Shown piece after piece: positions 8,600-19,179 of a stretch of 64,000 nt of DNA. The translations under genes were made by a program, and so were the position numbers. Source of the stretch: Acholoe squamosa (taxonomy: Eukaryota > Annelida > Polychaeta > Phyllodocida > Polynoidae); contig OX439036.1 of NCBI GenBank assembly GCA_949317995.1, positions 23,472,854 through 23,536,853 of the forward strand, read 5' to 3'. Below the pieces are notes generated by a model. It made no database searches. It saw nothing but the letters and a program-made list of their open reading frames with translations, and had not been told where the DNA came from. Every line of letters starts with the position of its first letter. The first letter of the stretch is position 1.

Positions 8600-11500
8600 G
8601 CATTACAAAATTGATGTTACAGCCTACAGGGTGTGCAATATCGACAGGTATGTGCATGGGAATATCCAGCAAAAAGCACTGAGTAACCCAGAAATCGTGG
8701 TATAAACATCCCTAAGGTTTGTTTGTAAAATTGGTAGGCTTGTAAAAACGCTCAAGAACTGGCTCTGCCAAAAGCTCTGGCATCATACAGTGGATACCAG
8801 TATATCTATAGATGGTGGATCTACAGGTATTATCTATTAGGCCTATATAATATTATAGTTAGAAAATACTTAAATAGACCTAAATCGTGAGACGTAATTT
8901 ATGCGGGAATTTATGATTACCAATAATAATATGGGCGTCCCCCTTGGGCGCAATGAAATGGGATTAGGCGTGGATGCACCCAGTACCAGTGGTGTGATAT
9001 GTCTGTTTATATGGAGTAGCTCAGTCTAGTATACCAGAGGTCATTGGGTCATTATGGGAGCTGCTCCCAGTAGCCGTGTCTGGGTAATACGATATGATAA
9101 AGGCCTCCTGCTGGTAGTGGTAGTATAGAGTGGGAGTCTACTGGTACCCCGGGGGGGGGGGGCACTCAGCCTCGGCTTGGGTACCAACTGTGGTACTGAC
9201 CCCGAGGAGCTGTGGCTGTTGATGCATCAAAAAAGGATGGGGGGGGGCGGACTGTCCATGATATATGACGTTATATCAGGGGGGGGGGGGGGCTTCTGAT
9301 AGCTGTTAAAAGTGTTAGTATTCATAAGCCCTCCCAAACTTATTTCAAGCTGACTCTGAAAGAAATGGTGGGCTGTAAAGGCAGTGTAGCTTTAATATTT
9401 TAAGGAGACTCTCAAATGGCCAAAAAGAGGATGCTGTAGTTTCGCAGTTGGTACCTACAACCAAGGAGTCAGCAGCTCCCCCACCCCCTCCTCGCGACTG
9501 GTACTCACTTAGTACTCACTGTGGCATATGGCCCCGGGCACATGGCCCAGTTGTTGTAACATACTTGTGGCACCATAACATATGGACGCCAGCTGGCACC
9601 AGTCTAATTAGTATTGTAGACGTACCTCCATATGTCATAATCCCAATACAAGTCTGTCTACTTCAATCATATACTTGTGCACTGACTGCGTGGGTCAAGA
9701 TCCAGTTCGTCCAGGTTACTGGTGGCAGATAATGATCTGAATTTCTACAGTGGTATAAGCATTAATGGAACCTCTTCACCGTTTGTATTAATGTCAGGTA
9801 TGTGTGCTTGTGTATAATTACCAGTGAAGGACAACCAGGTGCATGTTTCCAGGTCAATATATTCCAAGCTAAGCTATGTGGCCCGGTGGACATTTCACAA
9901 AAGTCATCTTCATAAATATTCAATATTGTGAAACGCCCTCCAGATTGGTTCTCAGCCTTTAGCTCCCGGGCTTCAGCCAATAAAGTTTGGTATACCGTAG
10001 GCCATAACAGACATACCGGCAAATTGGATGTAAAAAGGTGGGTGGTGAGACTTGTTCACTTTTACAAGGTGGCTATAGCTACTTGCTTTAAGCCTCTGAT
10101 TATGATATATGATTATGATGTGCCAGGTAGATAATGCCATTAACTTGTATCTTGTTACAAGTGAGTGAATGAGAGTTGAATCATTCTTCCATATCTCCTC
10201 TGAAAAATGACGGGAACTGTACAAAGTCTAGCAGTAGACTACAGCGATAATCATATGATATAGCGTCATTGGCTCTGGGTTCCCCCTGAGTCTATACCAC
10301 GGGATAGGCGGTCGCGCGATGTAAGATATGATCGCCATATTTAAATTGTCAATTAAAAGTATTGTCTATACATTCTATGTACAATATCTTTTCTAGGGAT
10401 CATTGACACTTCACTGAAAACCCCATATGTACATCCTTTTCACCATCCTGAAAACAGCACATAAAAAAGATAACCCTAAAGTGATTGATAACCAGTGAGA
10501 CACTTCTCCATATACCCTACTCCCTTCTCTCTTTATTCCTACAATCCCATCCTCATCAAAGACAATCGTCAGAATTCAACACGGTTGTCACACCTACACA
10601 AATATGGGGATCCCCATACTATTTTTATAAAATGCGGGAGAAGTGATGGATGCCATAGAATCAATTAACTCAGACCCTGGACCTTCTGTGCCTTAAAGCA
10701 CAAGGTATAATTTTCTCAGTACTACAAGGAGACTTAAAAAAATTGTTTCATTAATTTACTATAGCACCAAGTTGACGCAGCCTTATTGCACTGGAGCCTA
10801 CACGTACCCATATGATAGACACAGGTTCAGTACTTTCATGGTCGGAGAATAAGTGTCAATAGAAGTGAGCTCAATTTTGCCAAAATGTCAGTTATAACCT
10901 TGTGGCACTGAGGCGAGGATAGGTCATCCAGATTTGCTTGGGACATCCATTCCAACAAAACAAAATATAATTAAACCCCACCTAAATGCCGCATCCCCTC
11001 TTTTAGGAAGGTCTCTAAGGTACAGTAAGTCTTGGAATTTTGTGTATAAGAAGCGTCTTATACGCGAGGTACTAGGGTAATTCCTCACCATTCCACCATA
11101 TTCCATCGTGTCTAAAGCACTATATCCGCCCATTAGAGATCGGCAGGTGTGTGGTATAGGTGAATGGGGAGAGGAGTGGGTGAATGCGATCAAGTGAATG
11201 AGAATGAATGGCTGTATCAAATAACTGAAGGCTGTGATCCTATCTGATGTGCCCCTCTGTTGATGTCTACCCTTCACCCCCCCTGCCCACACACATACTT
11301 CTATGTAATCCCAGAGGGGGAGTCCCAAGTAAGTTATTAGCTGATTTAGAAAAAAATAACGGCCGTCTTCAATTTTAACCAGGGCATTGACGACAACCAC
11401 CAGTTCATTCACCCCTTTCCAGCTTTATTTTTACCATCAGACACAGGCTTCAAGGACGAGTCCGTAATGAAATGTACATGCCCAGCTATCGGTCAAACTG

Positions 11501-12840
11501 TTCTTTCCTGAATTCAATTATCAGTATGGACTATTATTACTATATTAAAGTTAATTATTCCTATGTGTATACCAATAGTACGTATCTCCGCTCAGATAGG
11601 TCTTAAATTGCGGAATAAATACATATTGGATGTCTCATTTGGAGGGCCATGAGCTATTAATGTCAGGATAGTATACTAGACACAGTCATGCTAATCTTGG
11701 ACGTGTCAGAGATCTAGATTTATAACGTCGTCCCCTGTGAAAGGTAACTCAGTGGCCCGTGTACACTCCCTCCCATTCAGCTCCCTTCTGGCTACAAGGC
11801 AGAATACATTCAGAGTATTTCCCTTGAAGTTAAAACTTCCCAGTATAATCAGGGACCTGAAAAACAGGTCCGTGGTATAATAATTTAAGGTGAAATCAGG
11901 TGGCCGTAGTTGCCCGTTTTAGCGCACCTGTGGTAATGAATTTCAGCCTATGATTTGAAAAGTGTTACGTATGGGACCTGTGCTTATTTTAAGCATGGAA
12001 ATGTATGAAATTGTAAATTTTAAAGCTGCCATACTAAGCTGGGCTAAACCGAGAGCTGCCCTAATTTGAGGGCCTGTTGCCGAAACGGATCACTACGGTA
12101 TTCCGTCACTTGAGTGCGCGGGAAATTATATCTCACGGTCTAGACGTTTACTGAAAGTCGTCTGCTCTATTTTAAAGTTAAACTTTTAGGTAGCACCTCG
12201 AGAGAATCTCTTGTTAAAGTTTACTCCGTGTGCTCGGGTTACACAAGCGTCCTTGGTGTTCAACTGCCGGTGGATGTATTGTACACTAGATACTATTAAA
12301 GGTAGGGGATTAAGGTAGGTACAATTCACTGCATGTGCAAAGAGGGAAGAGAGAGGCAGAGGGGGGGGGGGGGGTGTCAGTCTACATGTACATGTAACAC
12401 AAACCCTCAGACTCCTCTCTATTTTTGCTAGGAAAACATTGTAACTGGACCATGCAGGAAGGATATTTGTTTACTGAGAAGAGTTGAGAGGAGTGCTTTC
12501 GTGGAGCTGGTTTACTGTGATTTTTTCATCTGAAGTAGCATTGGAGTTAAAGGTGGTGTCGATAGAGGAGTTGGGGTAGGATGGTCTGAGACTTTAGTGT
12601 TGGACTGCTATAGAGAACCCTAAAGAAGGGGGGCGTTATCCATCGATAATTCAATTTGCACTTATTACATAAATCAAAGTTTACGGGGTAAAATCTCCAA
12701 GACAAGTTCCTTCCATAACATGTCTCAATTTATTGTGCATGTACTTAAGTAAAAAGAGACAGCTGGAAAGACTTGATTCCTCTGCCCCACTTCTACCCAT
12801 TCTGTACATTCCTGTAGGTGGCCTGGGAATGTGTATACAT
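8600..12840. other. No gene seen
   Basis: Mostly unique sequence with poly-G tracts near 9151, 9281 and 12361. A minus-strand open stretch at 10924-11412 (162 codons) shows no family features. A short hairpin GGACCTG-AAAAA-CAGGTCC lies near 11850-11868. Confidence 0.45.
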
Positions 12841-12869
12841 ACTGTTAGGACCCCAGACGGGTAAAATCG

Positions 12870-13075
12870 ACAAGGAGACAAGGCCACTTCTTAAAATCGA
12901 CAAGGGACACAGGGTTGAGAGACAAGGGACAATGCACCGTTCTTAAAGTCGACAAGGGACATGGGCTTAGAGACAAGGGACAAGGCCACTTCTTAAAATT
13001 GACAATGGACATAGGGTTGAGAGACAAGGGACAAGAACCATTTCTTAGATTCGACAATGGACATGGGATCCCCCT
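12870..13075. repeat. 51-bp minisatellite, about 4 copies
   Basis: TCTTAAAATCGACAAGGGAC-type units start at 12889, 12941, 12991 and 13043 (period 50-52). Related but less regular sequences occur at 7640-7760, 31975-32065, 32295-32345 and 36340-36520. Confidence 0.85.
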
Positions 13076-13347
13076 GTCTAGGGCCCTACTGTTGGACAGT
13101 AACTCATGTACAACTTTTCTTGTTCCCAGAATTTATCCCATTTTGTGACTTACTAGGAATATTAGGTGAAGGAAAATATCAAGCACAAGTCGGCCGATGT
13201 TTAATGCCATCATTCCCCAGCCCTGATCCCGGGCCCTGATAGTTGACAACTGCAACTGCAGAGTGTACATGCAGTGCGTCCAATGACGCCCCCCGCCCAT
13301 CCATGCCACAGGCTTGAACTGGACAGCATACTGGGCTACTGAGTAGA

Positions 13348-13525
13348 GTGAGTGAGTAATAGATGTTTAACGCCATTTCGACAGCTAAGGTCATATTCAT
13401 GGCGAGAACGACATTACACAATTCACAGAGGAATGTGTTGGTGCCCACGCATATGTGCACCACACACATCCGAGGGGATCACAAAGAGGAGATATAGACC
13501 CTTTTAAGTGGGCTAGGGAAGCTTA
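13348..13525 (-). mobile_element. SINE copy 2, 3' end type B
   Basis: It is flanked by a 12-bp duplication CTACTGAGTAGA (13336-13347 and 13526-13537). On the minus strand the shared head is followed by the type B 3' part (TTAACGCCATTTCGACAGCT in plus orientation) and a tail of CTCA repeats. Confidence 0.85.
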
Positions 13526-13770
13526 CTACTGAGTAGATACGGTACTGAAGGTGGCAAGGGACGGGCCGCCTGTCACGAGGGCAAAAAAAAAAGTATTTCA
13601 GGTAACACGCTTGAAAATATTTAGGTAGCGTAGGTTGATTTCTTTTTCATTTTATAATTTCTTTTTGTCAAACTGGTACAAATGACTTCTGATGTGTGTC
13701 GTTGACTCAGCATGAGTCACGAATCACAAAATGGAGTAAAAATCACCCAAAACCAAATTTATACTTCATC

Positions 13771-14685
13771 TTAAGGTGGGTCGCTACCATTGAATCAAAG
13801 ATTCTAGATTTTCTTCATTTTTCTCCCAGGGGTTCAAGAAATCATCTAGAATAAGAATATGAAAAGAAAAGTAGGGGGTCCCGAGCTACTTTTTTTTTCT
13901 ACAGATTTTTGAAAAATAAGGGTATTTTAATCTTCACCTAGAAATTAGAGAAAATGTGTCTCAGATTTGAGATTTTTTTTCTGTCATAATTATCTGATAC
14001 AGAGATATGAAACCTCACATGGTAAACAGTCTGACATCCTTATTTATTAAGAATATTTGATTTTAAGTCCACAGCATGGCATTCTGGGTAAATTTCTCAT
14101 TTTTCGGAAAAGAGGGGTAAATTTTCTATTATTTCATAGTAAAAACAAATAAAATTCATATTTTCAACCACTAGATTTTTCTTAAACTTCTTCAGAATAT
14201 TGTTCAGATAATTTGCCTTTTAATAAGAGTAATTTTGATATGGGGTCCCATGCATTATTTTATAGTTTTGGCCATGTGAATTAAAAAAGTATTGAAAAAA
14301 TGACCAGAAATCCATTTTCAAAGCACTGCATGTTGGGTAAAATATGCAAATCCTTGTCATTGGACTGCTTCGTTATATGCTCTTGGTCACTGTGAATAGC
14401 CTACCACTTCTAGAGCATTGTCTTGGTATTGTAAGTGTTATAATTCTGAGGTGCAAAAGAATGTTAGAGAATCATGAGAAAAATCGAGATTTAAATGTCC
14501 CAAAATTTCAAAGTGTCATAAAACACACAATTTTGAACAATCGGAGCCATCCCAAAATTTTTGTGCACATTCAGGGCTGATATAAGTATGTGGATACCAA
14601 AGATGGGCAGATTCTGATGAAGATAACCTATATGCACAGGGACCTACACAGTAAGCCCAAATTCAATAGTAGCGACCCACCTTAA
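13771..14685. mobile_element. 915-bp DNA transposon remnant with TTAA ends
   Basis: TTAAGGTGGGTCGCTACC at 13771 is answered at 14665-14685 by its inverse. The inverted ends match over about 21 bp with one mismatch (GGTGGGTCGCTAC[C/T]ATTGAAT), each flanked by TTAA. TTAA target duplication is typical of the piggyBac superfamily, but the terminal bases here (GGTGGG) are not the usual CCC, so the family is uncertain. The interior is AT-rich, and its longest open stretch is 78 codons without a transposase motif. It is probably non-autonomous. Confidence 0.75.
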
Positions 14686-14689
14686 ATTG

Positions 14690-15580
14690 AAGAATAAAAG
14701 CTAGGAGTTGCTACATACGGTCGGGTTACTGAAACACTCTTTTTTTTTAATAAGTAAATGGCACAATGTCTATGCATTGACCCTTTCGATGGAAATGTCA
14801 CATAGGATTGCAAAATATTATGCTAGATACAAATCCCTATATATGCAGGCATATATACTGTGACGAGAATGCACGGTGCCGACCACTCCCATACCTTGCC
14901 GGGCTGCCCCAGCCCTCCCCCCACAACCCCCCCTGGGGATCTGCCACTGTTCACGGGAGCCCACATCAATCTCACAAATCTACACAAAGACAACTTATAT
15001 GTCATAGTCAGGGAGGTGGACTGGAAGTTTAGGCACCCCTACCAACCTTTGTTTAGTCTGTATTCTTTAGTTTAGGGGTATATTTTGATGAAACAGTGGC
15101 AGCACTCCAGCTTCCTTCTTCACCCTGTCACTTGTGGACAGGGACTGAAGTAACCGGTCCCGCACGCGGGGCCCTTTCTACCCAAGCTTTGTAAAATATG
15201 CCTTATTTGCACAAAGTCACTCAATTTAAAGTAGCACTTGTTAGAAATGTACAATCCTAAGTTTCATCAACGTTGCATCAACGCGGGGACGTGTATAACC
15301 ATAAGCTCATGAACGTAGACTTGGTAGTTCCCTTATTTCACCTCTGATCATCAGCACTATGGTTAGATATGACTTTAATTAAAGTAGCCTCATTAGTTTT
15401 ATTGACAAAATATATGTACAAGCCATTGTATTTTTGAGTCAACTGACAGCCTGATCTGGACTGGGAAAATGGAGGCAGTGGCCATTTTGGCCCCAAGCCA
15501 GTCCCCAAAATTTGCACCCCCAGTATGGCCAATTCTGGACATATTTACATAATTCAAGTAGCGACTAATTAGGGGTCATA
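14690..15580. other. No gene seen
   Basis: Mixed unique sequence with C-rich patches near 14900-14940. No repeat family or coding pattern was recognised. Confidence 0.4.
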
Positions 15581-15743
15581 GACCAACATGGCATTGTTGC
15601 ATTTTTAAGAAATTGTCTCATTATTCCATAAATTCAGGATGAAATTCCAGCCAATCAGGGCAGCCCTGTCAGGCCCTATGGGGTCCTGTTAGGCCCTCCC
15701 CCATTGGCTGGGGCTGGTCAGGTGGTCAGGCCCAGCCAAGCTC

Positions 15744-15751
15744 TATATAAG
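15744..15751 (+). promoter_or_regulatory. TATA box
   Basis: TATATAAG is preceded by CCAATCAGGG (near 15653) and CATTGGCTGGG (near 15702). A Pol II start would fall near 15775. Confidence 0.55.
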
Positions 15752-15882
15752 CAGTCTGGCAGAACCAAACTGGCTCTCACCACACACACTGCCAACTAGG
15801 AGCAATTCACCACCAGCTCGATCACCACCCCACTGCTAAACAAGGAGCAGTCTCCATCATCTCACTGCCAACCAGGAGCAGT

Positions 15883-16160
15883 CTTCACACCTTCCCGGGT
15901 CCACCCCACTGGATCTGAACAACTTTAACATGAGTCCGAGTCACTCAACCGAGCACCGTATTGCACCTTCCCTGGTCCACCCCACTGGAACCGAACAACT
16001 TTAATATGAGTCTGAGTGACTCAACCGAGCACCGTGTCGCACCTTCCTGGGTCCACCCCACTGGAACCGAACAACTTTAACATGAGTCCGAGTCACTCAA
16101 CTGAGCACCGTGTCACACCTTGCGGTCCACCCCACTGGAACCGAACACCTTTAACACTCA
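15883..16160 (+). repeat. 76-bp tandem repeat, about 3.7 copies
   Basis: CCACCCCACTGGA starts at 15901, 15977, 16053 and 16127. Units share GAACAACTTTAACATGAGTC and CTCAACCGAGCACCGT and are about 90% alike by eye. Confidence 0.9.
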
Positions 16161-16614
16161 ACCTTACACCGTCATCTCTCGGCCGAAGTCGTTCAACTTC
16201 TACGGACCATCCTTAAATCGGCTGCAGGAGTCGTCTAACTTTACGTTTGGGCTTAGCGGAGACTTGGCCCCTATCCATGGTTTATCACATACGTGTGGGC
16301 TTAGCGATGTCCTGGCCCCCTCAACTTTAACTTTATCTACGTTTGGGCTTAGCGGTGACCTGGCCCCTATCCATAGTTTATCACATCTGTGTGGGCTTAG
16401 CGATGTCCTGGCCCCCTCAACTTTAACTTTATCTACGTTTGGGCTTAGCAGAGATCTGGCCCCTATCCATAGTTTATTACATCTGTGTGGGCTTAGCGAT
16501 GTCCTGGCCCCCTCAATTTTAACTTTATCTACATTTGGGCTTAGCGTAGACCTGGCCCCTATCCATAGTTTATCACATATGTGTGGGCTTAGCAATGTCC
16601 TGGACAAATACTGA
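16120..16614 (+). CDS. Possible small repeat protein made of 32-residue units
   Basis: An open stretch of up to 164 codons ends in TGA at 16612-16614. Four 96-bp units (16243, 16339, 16435, 16531) keep the frame exactly and encode 32-residue repeats with the core FGLSGDLAPIHSLSHLCGLS. There is a TATA box about 380 bp upstream and AATAAA 15 bp after the stop. The opposite strand is also open over the same stretch, as expected when the period is a multiple of three, so coding is not proven. No family is recognised. Confidence 0.25.
   Translation: MRSTPLEPNTFNTQPYTVISRPKSFNFYGPSLNRLQESSNFTFGLSGDLAPIHGLSHTCGLSDVLAPSTLTLSTFGLSGDLAPIHSLSHLCGLSDVLAPSTLTLSTFGLSRDLAPIHSLLHLCGLSDVLAPSILTLSTFGLSVDLAPIHSLSHMCGLSNVLDKY
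16243..16613 (+). repeat. 96-bp tandem repeat, about 3.9 copies
   Basis: Units start at 16243, 16339, 16435 and 16531 with a constant 96-bp period. Each contains GGGCTTAGCG twice, so the unit itself is an older half-length duplication. Confidence 0.92.
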
Positions 16615-16628
16615 GCACTTCTTTTATT

Positions 16629-16634
16629 AATAAA
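16629..16634 (+). terminator. Poly(A) signal of the LTR-like unit
   Basis: AATAAA lies 15 bp after the stop of the repeat reading frame and about 850 bp downstream of the predicted start site. Confidence 0.45.
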
Positions 16635-17080
16635 ATGTATTGAACTGTATTTCCCTTGTCGTCATCTGTCCTTGACCTAGTGTTGATGCCATCCTAGTGG
16701 TCCGAACTTGGAGCCCCTTGCAAGTTCTCCCTTTTCTACTTAAGAACACAACGAGAAGTATATACTAGACCCCCTTTTGCGGGAAATTCCGCTACAATAC
16801 CATAATGCATCAGCAGGTCGATGTACCTTTAGACCTGCTCAATTCTCAGCAGTATGCTCTCCAGTCAAAGTCTGTGCCCCGGGGTCTGTGCCCTTTACCT
16901 TCATGTGACACAAGGGATGGAGTCAATCTACCATAAAGGCAACCATCACGATACTATTACAGACTCCCAGGGGTATACTAGTAGCTAGCAGCTAGTAGTA
17001 GATGTCTGCATGACTAAGCCTGCATATAAAGGGTAGTTTAACTGTAATAACTTGACGTTAATAGCAGACCTAGGTAGGAG

Positions 17081-17250
17081 TGAGTGAGTAATAGATGTTT
17101 AACGCCATTTCGACAACTAAGGTCATATTCATGGCGAGAACTACATTACACAATTTCACAGAGGAATGTGTCAGTGCCCGCGCATATGTGCACCACACAC
17201 ATCCAGAGGGGATAGGAAAGAGGAGAAATAGACCCTTTTAAGTGGGCTAG
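17081..17250 (-). mobile_element. SINE copy 3, 3' end type B
   Basis: It is flanked by a perfect 15-bp duplication AGACCTAGGTAGGAG (17066-17080 and 17251-17265). Head and type B tail match copy 2. Confidence 0.9.
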
Positions 17251-17265
17251 GGAAGGCCGGAGACC

Positions 17266-18085
17266 TAGGTAGGAGAACCAAAGAAAATGTTTAATCCAAA
17301 TCACACTTTGCTCTATCTGGCCATACGTTTGGTTTATACCTTAACATTCATATCATGATTTGATGATCATTTTTAAAATCATATCTGAGTTTTATCCAAA
17401 CCAGAATTACAAAGTCTCTAATCGGCTTCCACCCACTCTATACAAACCTTTCAATGTGCCTATTTTTGTCTACAGTACAAGCTGTTAGGGAGGGTTTGAG
17501 AGTGGGGGGGGGGGTGTTGCGATCTGCTGATGGGCACTTGATCCTAGCTTCACTTCAATGTGTACCGGTAGTATATATAGGATGCAATTTGACCCCTGGA
17601 TGCCAGTCAGTGCTGGAGTGCAGGTGAGATCAGAATAGACCTGCAGCAGACGGTGGTGGACAGTATATTCTACCTTTATGTAAGTACCATATTGTTTCAT
17701 AAGTGTTACAGGCAATATTGCATTTACCACTATTCAATATGCTGCCATTACCAACCTACTATAGGTGGCACCAACCTATATATACTATAGGTGATGTAAC
17801 TGACCTCTGGTCTGGTATAATATTACTAGACTAGACTGGTTTGACACACATGGTAACTGGGTGAAGTTCTCTAGTCATTTTCTACTCGTGGCTGCCTCAT
17901 GGTTTTTATTGTAGCTACCATGACTTGCTACAGTAAATTTTGTGTCACTTTTTGATAATGCTATACGTTAATGTTTTATATTACTGCTGCTGTGTCATGA
18001 TGATGAAGAATTTGACATAGATATAAAGACAGGACAGCTCTATACAATAAAGAACACATGCTATGGTATATGGACTTAGCAGGTT
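17266..18085. other. No gene seen
   Basis: Unique sequence with one poly-G run near 17502. No coding pattern. Confidence 0.4.
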
Positions 18086-18089
18086 TGAT

Positions 18090-18400
18090 TATTAGCCAAT
18101 GAGAGAACCCCAATCTATTAATTGCAGTCCTTCGGGGGCCAACTGGTACCCATCTGATAGGTCTTTAATATCAGTAGAACTCACTGGTAACAAGCTCCAG
18201 CAATGGCGGCGCCCATGTGACAACCTGCTACCTCGGAATAGAGCAGTAGAATATTTTGGGAGACGTTGGCCAACATAGAAATTTAGCCTCGCCATTGTTT
18301 CAAGGTGAAAAATCGTCCCAACTCGTATGAGGATTGAACCCCGTCCGCAGTGGTGGTAGGCGAAGGCCTTAGCCATAGCGCCACACTGAACGGTGATGAA
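18090..18400 (-). mobile_element. tRNA-derived SINE
   Basis: On the minus strand there is an A box TGGCGCTATGGC (near 18378) and a B box GGTTCAATCC (near 18337), followed by a roughly 220-bp body to about 18090. A T5 run follows the tRNA part. Direct repeats at the ends were not found. Confidence 0.5.
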
Positions 18401-18612
18401 ATCCAATGCGAAAGTAAATAAATTCTAACCTGAGGTCCTAGTGGTACGTTTCCATTCAGTTTTCGTCTTGATTCCAAGCTTGTCATGTTATAATATTAAA
18501 ATCCCAAGAAGTATTCGATCCATAGACGAGGAATGCGTGCTAATTTTCTCCATTTTCTTCGACATAAATAAGAATCCATTGATTTTTCCATCGTACGCCC
18601 GTGGCCGCTCTG

Positions 18613-19118
18613 CGCGAAGCCATTGTTTTTGTTCCTTGCCGGGAGAGGTACCGCTGTGTATACAGTCACTTTTTGTATGGAATCCAACCATGACACGTCT
18701 TTAAATTAATACATACATATCCTTAGACATTCTAGATGAGTAATCCATGCTTGATATGTCCGATATATTCGAAATAAATAAGAATCCATTGATTTTCCAA
18801 AACGGTCCGAAATTTTCGGCGTCTTCCTCGTTCGGCGAGCGGATGACCTATATCTACATCCGGGCCACTGACACACTTTCGCTGGACAAGGAGGCAGGTG
18901 GGAAAGGCCGGACAGCGACTCGCGTACGTTGGGAAAATCAATGGATTCTCTTTTATTTTGAATATATTGGACATAATACGTATGGAGGGATCATCTAGAC
19001 TATCTAAGGATATGTATGTTTTATTTTGAAGACTTGTCATGGTTGGATTCCATACGAAAAGTGACTGTATACACAGCGGTACCTCTCCCGGCAAGGAACA
19101 AAAACAATGGCTTCGCGA
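18613..19118. mobile_element. Foldback element with about 190-bp inverted arms
   Basis: The outer arms 18613-18738 and 18992-19118 are nearly perfect reverse complements (for example CGCGAAGCCATTGTTTTTGT against its inverse). A second inner pair, 18756-18802 and 18925-18977, continues the fold, which leaves a centre of about 120 bp. A third direct copy of the inner motif (AATAAGAATCCATTGAT) lies just outside at 18565-18590. No transposase is encoded. Confidence 0.8.
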
Positions 19119-19119
19119 A

Positions 19120-19178
19120 GAGTCTATGCTGGATATACCTGAGCCGCGGAGCGGCTCGGGTATATCCAGCATAGACTC
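19120..19178. repeat. 28-bp near-perfect hairpin with 3-nt loop
   Basis: GAGTCTATGCTGGATATACC (19120-19139) continues as TGAGCCGC, then the loop GGA, then the full inverse to 19178. The only irregularity is a T:G pair at 19140/19158. It adjoins the right arm of the foldback element. Confidence 0.92.
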
Positions 19179-19179
19179 C

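Larger units (their letters stand above)
15595..16797 (+). mobile_element. LTR-like unit with promoter, tandem repeats and poly(A) signal
   Basis: It begins near TGTTGC and ends near GCTACA. It has CCAAT-type boxes in both directions (near 15652 and 15703), a TATA box at 15744, two tandem arrays and AATAAA at 16629. This is the order of U3-R-U5 in a solo LTR, but the exact ends and a target duplication could not be confirmed. No primer-binding site or internal coding region follows. It might instead be a small Pol II gene. Confidence 0.4.

Noticed and set aside
9010-9110. tRNA-like stretch GGAGTAGCTCAGTCTAG
   Set aside because: An A-box-like start only; no convincing B box or cloverleaf.
10924-11412. 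162-codon minus-strand open stretch
   Set aside because: No domain, no splice context and no family resemblance; unproven in repeat-rich DNA.
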